A DNA stretch of 50,284 nt, taken from NCBI GenBank assembly GCA_019677205.1, contig JAAMXY010000420.1, positions 369-50,652 on the forward strand, in the 5' to 3' direction. This document shows, one piece after another, positions 42,982 to 50,284 of the stretch. The stretch is from Pinguiococcus pyrenoidosus. Lineage: Eukaryota; Sar; Pinguiophyceae; Pinguiochrysidales; Pinguiochrysidaceae. Position numbers and translations under genes: made by a program. Position 1 is the stretch's first letter; every line of letters starts with the position of its first letter. The notes under the pieces were generated by a model that made no database searches, had not been told where the DNA came from, and saw only the letters and a program-made list of their open reading frames with translations.

Positions 42982-43672
42982 TCGGCGGGCTAGGTTCCCA
43001 CGCAGAGTGTGTCCGTCTACTGCCACAACCCGCCCTTCGCGATCAGCTTCACGTTGCAATTCGCTGATGCTGTCGGGCGCACTTCAAAGCTTGCGATCTA
43101 CAAATGAAGCGGGCGCTGAACAGCATCCTCGAGCCTCTGGCCCTGCTTGGCGGGATTTCTGAAGGACACGATCGAGGAGCTTCAAATGAGCATCGCGTGC
43201 TTCTTCCTTCCGAGGAGCAAGCCAGCCCGCTTGCTCGCTTCTCTGAGCGTCTTGGGCACGGTTCCACCCAAAGGAGGTTGATGCAGGAAGTGGTGCAGCC
43301 CTTTCAGCTTCTGGCTTTGCCGCAATCGGCGCCGAAGCTGTGGACTACGATAGATTGGAGACGCCATCTACACCAGTACTGTGAGGCCATAGGACAGCAC
43401 AGATGTACTGCATTTCTCGTACAGAAAGTACTGTGTTCTTCCGCGTCTTGCTTGATGCATGAAAGCAGTAGTATAGAATACTGATTGCTATACAGTATTT
43501 TTAACAGTAATACAGTATGATGGATGCCTTGCGGACAGCAGAGAATCCGGACAGATGACAGATGTGAAGTTCTTGTTTTGGGTCAGTTCCACTGCGTCAG
43601 AAAGCTTGGAAGGCCTCGACGCCGAAACTCGAAAGTCCGAAGGGCTGCGCGCTCTCTTTGGTTCCACTCTCG
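42982..43672. promoter_or_regulatory. Divergent promoter region with clustered TACTGT/ACAGTA hexamers
   Basis: About 690 bp upstream of both the O-FucT/GT8 and signal peptide peptidase genes. At 43375-43520 a cluster of TACTGT and ACAGTA hexamers, several in palindromes such as atacagtat, stands out. Whether they bind a factor is unknown. Confidence 0.4.
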
Positions 43673-45234
43673 ATGCGGCGCTTGGCAGTATGGCTCTTGC
43701 TGGGACTTTGGAGCTGCTGCCTCCAGCCCGGCGGTAGTCTGGGGCTTGCTGCACGCCTCGGGAAGCGCCAGACCAGGATCTCGGTGGAGCTGAAGCGCAG
43801 GGCGGACGCGGACGCAAAGGTAGAGGTGCAAGCCCAGGCGCAGGCTCGGGCAGAGGTGCGGGCATCGGCACGGGCAGAAACTGGACAAGCCAGCCTCGGA
43901 GAGCTCCGAGATGCCTGTCTGCAGCAGGACCGCTGGGCCTACGTTGTGCTTGTGCTGGCTCAGGCGTCTCCGTTGCTCGCCCCGCACGGGAGAGATGCGG
44001 CGCAGGTGTTTTTCCTGGTTTTATCCGTGGCTACGATCTACTTGGGCGTCCGACAGCAGCCTTTCTGTCCAAGACGCTTCCTGGACGGCGTGCAGGCAAG
44101 GGGAGCCCCGCTGGTGGCGTCTGTCGGTCTTCTGGGGGCCTACTTCTTCATCAAGTACTCCGCGTTTAACCCCACGATCGCCTATGTGATCGCCGTCGCT
44201 ATTCTTGGCACCCTGGAGACGGGAGCGGCGCTCGACCTCCTCTTTCGAGCCTTCGCACCTGCGGCCCTCCGCTCCCAGCTGGTGGCGGTCGATGGCGTCG
44301 CAGCACGCGTCCTGAGAGGCCCGCCGCGAGCCGAGGGAGCTGCGGCAGATGTAGAAGAGGAAGGTGGGAAAGAGGCGGAGGAAGACGACGGCATTGCGCT
44401 CCGTGCAACGGCCGTGGCAGGCCTTGCCACGTCTGCGACCATCTCCCTCGTGTACATGCTTGCGTCGCAGACGACACTAATCGCCGTGCCCGACGAGATC
44501 TTTGCCCTTCTGAACAACATCATTGGCTGGGGCATCTGCTTGCAGACGCTCGGGTCTCTGTCCTTCTCGTCTTTCGGCGCCGCGTGCACCCTGCTCGTTG
44601 GTGCGTCACGCGCCCTTCGCTTCTCCGTTCTGGTTGCCGCGAAACGTTGATTTGCCGCCTTTCCCCTTTCCCCTTACCCGAGTTGCCCCTCAACACTCAT
44701 AGGCCTCCTGCTGTATGACGCGTGGTGGACGTTCTATACGCCGGTGATGGTTACGGTTGCGACGAAGATTGAAGCTCCCATCAAGTTCCAGTTCCCCATT
44801 CTGCCCGATGCAGCCACAAGCCTTTCCAACTACCCGTACAGCATTCTGGGGCTAGGTGAGTGATTGGTCTGTCTGTCTCTCGTAGTCCGGTGACATACAC
44901 ACCGAGTGCTGACACCGTCGAGCTAGGCGACGTGGTGGTGCCAGGCATCTTCATCGGCTTCCTGTACAGCTTTGAACGTGCGCGCCTCGACCAGGGGCGG
45001 CCTACAGCGCCCTACTCTTTGACCGGCCTCTCTGCCTATGGCGTTGGTCTTCTTTTGACCTTCACAGCCAATCGAATAACGGCAGCTGGGCAGCCAGCTC
45101 TCTTCTACATTGTACCCTGTCTCCTGCTCGCGACGCTCGCATTGGCCCAGAGACACGGCGAGTTGGCGAGGCTCATCGAGTTCGATGCCAAGCCCAGATC
45201 CGGATCGGAAGCTGTAGGTGAGGAGGAGCGGTGA
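43673..45234 (+). CDS. SPP: Signal peptide peptidase family intramembrane aspartyl protease
   Basis: Cleaves type II membrane substrates such as leftover signal peptides within the membrane. Three exons (43673-44600, 44703-44855, 44927-45234) give 462 residues. Catalytic motifs are complete: LLYDAWWTF (YD), LGLGDVVVPGIFIG (GxGD) and PALFYIVPC (PAL). The YD motif and the GxGD glycine-aspartate are both assembled across introns. About eight or nine hydrophobic segments are visible. The N-terminus is special: a hydrophobic stretch (LAVWLLLGLWSCCL) then about 60 residues rich in Arg, Ala and Gln/Glu (KVEVQAQAQARAEVRA) before the first membrane helix. That looks like a signal peptide plus a transit-like region. 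An acidic loop (about 225-245) separates the first helices from the catalytic half. The C-terminus (VGEEER) lacks a KKxx ER-retention signal. Confidence 0.93.
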
Positions 45235-48200
45235 AATGCCGCAAGCTGTGAGGCACTTTAAGCATAAGCTATGAAAAAGCCCTGTCAACGCGATTCGTCT
45301 CTGAAGAAAGCAGGAAGAAGAAGAAAAGGGGCTGCGAGGAACAGAGCGGAGAAGAGCAGAGCAGTGTAGAGCAGATTTCATGCGTGACTGTGCAAATTCG
45401 GGCACACTTGACCAGCTGTGAAAACGTGGCCCACACAACCGTGTGTGTGGCCGCATGGGTAGAGATGCACAGAGCAACAGGTTTTTGTGCGATTTAAGGA
45501 GAGGTTGCTCCCACCACTTTCCGTCCTTCCTCTCTCTCTCTCTCTCGCTCTTGCTCTTCTTCTCTCGCTGCACGTTCCAGCCGTTTGTAGTAGAGTCCTT
45601 TCAATCGGCATACCAATTCGTGAAAGGAAAGAGGCGCTGCATCTCTCTTTTCGACAGGTCCCCATAATTGTGGACGGCTCCGTCACCGAGCTAGCAAGAA
45701 CGAAATCGAGCGCTTCACTGGTGTTATCCGACCTTTCCTCACCTTCACTGCGAGCAAGACTGAAGGGGCGCGCTCCAAAACCCAGCCAGGCGGAAATTCG
45801 AGGTGGATGCGCCGAAGTTCTTCCTTCTGCATCCCAAAAACGACGGTTCCAAAGCACGGCTACTAAAAACTGCAACGAAACGCCTGAATTGCCTCTCTCC
45901 ATCAAAAGCACGCCGACTAGGTTTCCGGACCCATCTTCTTGGCCGTCTTATATTGATGAGGCAAAAAAAATCTTCGCCGCAATGCGACCCGTCTCGATGT
46001 CATGTCTCGATCTTCTTTGCTTTGCCTGCCGCCAGAACCGCGCCTCACAAATCTAATACGTCACCCGCAATCTCTTTCGAAGCAGCTTGTATGCAAATCT
46101 TGGAAAGCAGTTCTTAACGTCCCAAACGCGCTCGCATAAAGCCTTAATGCAGAGTCATTAACCTAAATCTTATGGCCTCCTTCTATCGCTTGTGTCATAG
46201 CTCTCGTCTCGGGCGTAAGCAGAGGGAAGCCGTCCGCATCTCCTTGCATTTCACGCCTTCCACATATCTTGTAAACGCAAAGAAAATCGCCGTCAATCCC
46301 TCTCGCACGCAATGCACGTTGTGTCCAACTTTATCCACAGTCTTCATCCTCTTCGTCATCCTACTTGAAATTCAGGATTTCTTAGTTCCAAGCAATGTTT
46401 TTTTTGATTACCACATATTGCCTTTTCCGTCATTTTTTTTACCCTTTTGCCTTGATTTTTGGAAAAGACTATGCTATCGGCTCTACTTATCTTATTCTTT
46501 GTTCCTTTTCTCCTCACATACCATTCGCGCAATTAGCAACGTTCCCCAATCCAAACACTTGTTCTTTATTTCTCTAAAGAACCCACCTTGTCTTGCTAGT
46601 ACCCAGAAGTACCGACTTTCGACTTTGGCGCGCTTGTGTGCGCCAGCTGAAACGTAATCGGTGCTTACGCAGTTTTTATCTACCCATAAATTTAGTGTTG
46701 CTCGTACACCAAAACAAGTTTGACGTCAGGAGACGGACTCTTGCTGGAGAAACGGAGACAGCAATTTTGAGCAAATCACCCAAAACAGGGTGGGTTCTTA
46801 GACCTGTTTTATACGGAGTGCCTTTTTTCGATCAAATCGAAAAGTTTCCATTTTGAGCTCTTTCCACGGTTATACTGTAGGGGACGGCAAATCGAGAATT
46901 AAGGATTTTGTAATTTTGAGTTTAACGGAAGAATTTTGTCGCTTTTTGTTGCGCACAAGCAGACAAGACTATTGATGTGCCCAGCGACGCCGTACGAGGT
47001 TTTCTCGATGAGATACGCTCATGTATGCTTTCCTTCAATCATGCTGAAGTATAGGTAAGTTTTGAAAAGAGTCTGCGTTCTTAAGAGTATACGCCGAGAA
47101 CTTCGCTAAATCTAACCCTTTAGCAGGTCGGTTTTCCTGCAATCGCCTCACTCGTCTGCTGGAGTTCTCCTGTCTATGTGCCTCTTTCCTATGTCCGTTC
47201 CTGTGGACATCAAGGAGGGCGCATCCCTGGTTGGCAATGATCCTTGGGATCGCCTCCTTCCAGCGATTGATGTCCTGAATGATGCGTTCGTCACTGACTC
47301 CTCCAGCTTGCCAAACACGCAGCAGGCAATTCCAGGATCTTTTCGGGGTGGACATAGAATACTTCATGTCGTCATCTTCATCATCGTTCAGCTTTGCTTT
47401 CGTGGCGTTGCGTTGCGCAAGGCTGTCAGGAAGGGAAGCCGGCAACGGAGGTATGGGGTTCGCGATGCGCAGGAAACAGACGCTGGTCGTGGTAAGAGTC
47501 CGAGGGAAAGTCCGATCACACAAGCCAGCCCTTCGAACTTCGAACGTGCAAAGCATTCTCTCCACTTCATTTGCTCTGGATGCCATACTTGATGAAAGGA
47601 TTGTTTCGGAGCCAGCAGCATAGCTTTCAATGGAGAAAAACAATGAACACTAGCTAATTCTGTCGTAGGTTCAAGCTCTCGGAGAAGTTAACGGACTGCG
47701 ATGCCGAATTGTCGATGTGCTTTTGACCACCGGTGTTGATCCAATATGGGACAGTGACAACCAAGTACACACTACTTCGTCGAGAAGCGTACACAGTATT
47801 ATAATTGAGTTCACACACGCTGGTTGGAAGACGAGACGGTGCCCTGGCTGGTCGTAGTACCCTTCCCTACATTGAAATTTGATACTACAGTACCAAATTT
47901 TCTAAAGATGTTCATTGGCTAGATTCTCCAAACCTATGCACCTGAATGATACACAAATTGTACAACCCCTTCTCATTCGTCCGGTCCGCCCAAAATGGTC
48001 TTCCACGCAGAAACCGGTCTCGGAGCGGTCTGGTAATAATGGTCTGGTAATAGGAATTATCAAAAATATCATTGATCAATCGATTTATATTATAGATATT
48101 TAGGCCACTTATTATGGTAGACAGGAAATAACTTTTTGAATTCTGGGTATTCCCTATGGAATTCTGCATTAGCAGATTCTCAATTCCGCTTCTTACGGTA

Positions 48201-48416
48201 GTGAATAATTTAAAAAAAGAGCAATGATACTATTGGTCAAAGTGGTAATATTAGACAATGAGTAGCTTCGCCCCTTCAGTTGGCTTTCAAGATCAAACGT
48301 GGGTGACTCCAAGCGCAGCCTTCTGCGAAAAACGCGAGCACTTAGCTACACACTACGAGACACGTCTCGCGCGAGGAACAGTCCTTCACGGCCAAGTTTC
48401 CTAAGGAGATCGAGCC
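45235..48416. other. Gene-poor, partly AT-rich region
   Basis: Over 3 kb with little convincing coding sequence in an otherwise dense window. A CT microsatellite lies at about 45531-45562. GC content drops at about 46370-46930 and again at 47780-48260, with T- and A-runs. One low-confidence minus-strand frame lies at 47035-47586. No transposase, reverse transcriptase, terminal repeat or RNA gene was recognised. Confidence 0.5.
47035..47586 (-). CDS. Hypothetical open frame
   Basis: An ATG-initiated frame of about 183 codons. It contains an acidic run (KLNDDEDDDMKYS) and a helical stretch (IIQDINRWKEAIPRII). It has no recognised domain and no inferred introns, and it lies in the gene-poor region. 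It may be a small gene, a decayed fragment or chance; the frame also runs about 20 codons upstream of this ATG without another. Confidence 0.22.
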   Translation of the reverse strand: MASRANEVERMLCTFEVRRAGLCDRTFPRTLTTTSVCFLRIANPIPPLPASLPDSLAQRNATKAKLNDDEDDDMKYSMSTPKRSWNCLLRVWQAGGVSDERIIQDINRWKEAIPRIIANQGCALLDVHRNGHRKEAHRQENSSRRVRRLQENRPAKGLDLAKFSAYTLKNADSFQNLPILQHD

Positions 48417-49505
48417 CTAGACGCTCTGAAGCTTGGAAGGGAGAGTGCGCTTTCGAGTCGACTTTTCCCTGATGCTCGGCAAGACTGAACGCGCTCTCTT
48501 CTTTGGCTGCTCCGGTGCAATCACGTTGCTCTCTGAAAGATTTTCGTTCTCGAAGCTGCCCATCTGCTCCCGCGTGATCATGGTCTCGTCTCCAAGCTTG
48601 TCGTCCCCCAGACTCTCTGGCTGCTCTGGCACGTTCACACTTTCTTCTCCAAGATTCTCAAGCTCACAAGGCTCACCGCCAAGAACCTCTGACTGCTCTC
48701 GCTGACTACCACTGTCGTCTCCACGTGTCTCGTCGGCTGCAGCAGCAGTCGGTGCTGTGGCATCGCTTCTCTGCTCCGAGTCTGGCACATGGCGCTCCAG
48801 CATCGCGGCTTCGTCGCATCCGATAGGCCTTTCCAAGAGGATCTTGATCTCTTGTTTGTACTTTGGCTCTTCCGGGAAGATTGACATCATCAACTGTAGC
48901 TCTTCGACGCGCGCCTTCCGTGCGACGAGCTGGTTCTGGACGGTGAGGGCGCGTGCGAAGCTCTCTTGCACGCGCAGCTTTGAGTCGGCAAGTTCATCTC
49001 TGCGCCGCTTCGTCTGCAGAATGTCTTTCACCTTGGCGGTGCGTTCGTCCTTCAGGCGCTGCTTTCTGCGTGAGTGAGAGCCAGGTGGAACTTCTCGAGC
49101 TTCGGGCCTGACGCCCGGCTGATCTCTGTACGCCAGAAACGCCAGCCAGCTCATAGGGAAGTACTGTGCAGGTACATCGGAGGCCGCGATGCCCGCCTTC
49201 GTGAGCTTGTACGCCGCCAATCTCGCCGCCTTCAACGCATCGTCTGTGCTCTTTCCGGACTGGGCCTCGGTCTTATCGAAAGCTGGCAAGAGCACCAGTC
49301 GGATCTCCTTCCTTGCCCTGGAGTACAACGCCCAGATTTTCTCTCCGTCCAGCTCCTCAGCAGAAGGCGAAAGAGTTGTTCTCAAAACACTCTGAGCGTC
49401 GCTGGGGTGGGCAAAGAGACCTCCTTCTCGGAACGCGCACTGGACCTTCTCTGTGTACTTCGCCTTTGTGGCGACCCATCGATCTTCCTTTCGCATTTCT
49501 GGCAT
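48417..49505 (-). CDS. Hypothetical protein with basic helical centre and acidic C-terminus
   Basis: A frame of 362 residues from the first ATG (MPEMRKEDRW). It is open about 43 codons further upstream without an ATG, so a 5' exon may be missing. Residues about 150-230 are Lys/Arg-rich and helical (RRKQRLKDERTAKVKDIL, LVARKARVEELQLMMSIF). Residues about 255-345 are acidic and Glu/Gln/Ser-rich with a loose repeat around EQ-P/S-x-LG/FE-ENLGEE. The last 20 residues are basic (KKRARSVLP...KRTLPSK), a possible nuclear signal. No family is recognised. Uniform codon use and the composition-ordered layout argue for a real gene. A nuclear role is a guess. Confidence 0.5.
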   Translation of the reverse strand: MPEMRKEDRWVATKAKYTEKVQCAFREGGLFAHPSDAQSVLRTTLSPSAEELDGEKIWALYSRARKEIRLVLLPAFDKTEAQSGKSTDDALKAARLAAYKLTKAGIAASDVPAQYFPMSWLAFLAYRDQPGVRPEAREVPPGSHSRRKQRLKDERTAKVKDILQTKRRRDELADSKLRVQESFARALTVQNQLVARKARVEELQLMMSIFPEEPKYKQEIKILLERPIGCDEAAMLERHVPDSEQRSDATAPTAAAADETRGDDSGSQREQSEVLGGEPCELENLGEESVNVPEQPESLGDDKLGDETMITREQMGSFENENLSESNVIAPEQPKKRARSVLPSIREKSTRKRTLPSKLQSV

Positions 49506-49592
49506 TTGCTGCACCGTCGTCACCGCTTCAAATGCAAGAAGGGCTCTATATCGAGCAAGAACGGTTGCATTTGAGGGCGATGATGCTCCTGA

Positions 49593-50138
49593 GACCGTGA
49601 CGAAGACCCCCGCTGGGACGCCGATGCTTCTCAAGGCACTGAAGGATTCGCCCAGTCTCCATCACCCGCCTTTGAGAACGACGACACGGTTGGGACTCCA
49701 AGGAAGGCCAAAGCCGCAAAGACCGAAGGCGGAAAGGATCTGAGCTGGCACCTTGAGGACCTCGGCCTCAGCGTGTCCTCGCTGACACAAAGACAGCGCA
49801 AGGAGCTCCTATTCAACCGCCTACTCTCTGCTGCGACGAACTCCAGCGAAGGTCGGTCCGTCTACGTAGCAACTCGGCCATTGAGGTCTTTATAAGTGCT
49901 AAAGTAAATTTGAATTAGAATTTCAAAATACGAGTTGCTTTATAGCTAGACGTCCTCGTTGGAAGCTGAACTCGAGCTTACAAAGGTCAAGAATCAGCAC
50001 CAGGAAGCTATGGCTGATAAAGAGCTCGAGAAGCTTCGCCTACAAATTGAGCTTGCTCGCGTTCAAGGTCGTCATCAGGAGGCGCCGCATCGAGCTTCCT
50101 TCATTTTCATCCTTATGCAAGTCCGCAGAAACCCGTAG
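49593..50138 (+). CDS. Fragmentary coiled-coil frame, 5' end unknown
   Basis: A frame open from 49593 (after a stop) to a donor at 49865 joins in phase 0 to 49950-50138 across an 84 nt AT-rich intron. The product includes DLSWHLEDLGLSVSSLTQ, RKELLFNRLL, then a coiled coil (SLEAELELTKVKNQHQ, KELEKLRLQIELARVQ) and stops at 50136-50138. No ATG exists in the first part, so the true start lies in an unfound exon or the frame is a remnant. It overlaps the unopened 5' extension of the minus-strand gene at 48417-49505. Low confidence. Confidence 0.3.
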
Positions 50139-50284
50139 CGCTCCGGAGAAGATGAAACCGTCAAAGCAGGCACTTTGGTACCTTGGTCAGTACATAAGGT
50201 ACTTACAGTAGTTCATATCATATGCCCCCTAAAAAAGCCCCATTCTGGTCAACCATGTTTTCCACACGTTTGTGGACAGGAGAG

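Noticed and set aside
46172-46657. 161-codon frame rich in Phe, Leu and Ser
   Set aside because: It lies in T-rich DNA where such hydrophobic frames arise by composition alone.
1-50284. Bacterial origin, operons, CRISPR arrays or ribosome binding sites
   Set aside because: Pervasive spliceosomal introns and eukaryote-only families exclude a prokaryote. No repeat-spacer array or tRNA/rRNA was seen by eye; a covariance-model scan would be needed to exclude small RNAs.

Overview
The window is nuclear DNA of a compact, intron-rich, moderately GC-rich eukaryote. Most protein genes are broken by short GT-AG introns of roughly 40-110 nt, with a few of 240-305 nt and one clear GC-AG intron. Intergenic gaps are often below 1 kb and genes sit in divergent and convergent pairs. 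The content (Rab1, OCRL-type 5-phosphatase, COQ10, signal peptide peptidase, SANT protein, Golgi-type sulfotransferase and glycosyltransferases) is purely eukaryotic. Two proteins, AspRS and the signal peptide peptidase, start with a hydrophobic segment followed by a basic Ser/Arg/Ala-rich stretch. That would suit an alga with a complex plastid, but it is only an inference and I cannot name the species.

Layout. 0-9 kb: a partial unknown gene (-), an OCRL/INPP5B-like phosphoinositide 5-phosphatase (+) and a 1,525-residue multidomain glycosyltransferase, here GT-A (+). 9.8-12 kb: a small coiled-coil protein (+) and a stand-alone riboflavin-pathway reductase (+). 12-17 kb: a 17-exon aspartyl-tRNA synthetase (-) divergent from a membrane-anchored sulfotransferase (+). 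17-22 kb: a small SANT-domain protein (-) and a 1,002-residue coiled-coil/C2-like protein (+). 22-27 kb: Rab1 (-) and a COQ10 START domain whose reading frame runs on through spliced exons into a two-EF-hand region (+). 27-33.5 kb: an intronless tail-anchored TPR protein with six internal modules (-), a fold-back repeat and a PP2C phosphatase with a predicted myristoylation site (+). 33.6-43 kb: GT-B (-), a paralogue of GT-A, and an O-fucosyltransferase-like/GT8-like fusion (-). 43.7-45.2 kb: a signal peptide peptidase (+). 45-50 kb: a gene-poor, partly AT-rich stretch, then a hypothetical gene (-) and a fragmentary coiled-coil ORF (+).

Functionally, GT-A, GT-B, the O-FucT/GT8 fusion and the sulfotransferase all look like type II membrane glycan enzymes and could serve one secretory pathway making complex sulfated glycans. 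Rab1 and the OCRL-like phosphatase are also secretory-pathway factors, but nothing in the sequence shows co-regulation. Exon borders were assigned by hand, from splice consensus, phase and similarity to known families or between paralogues. No tRNA, rRNA, CRISPR array or complete transposon was recognised.
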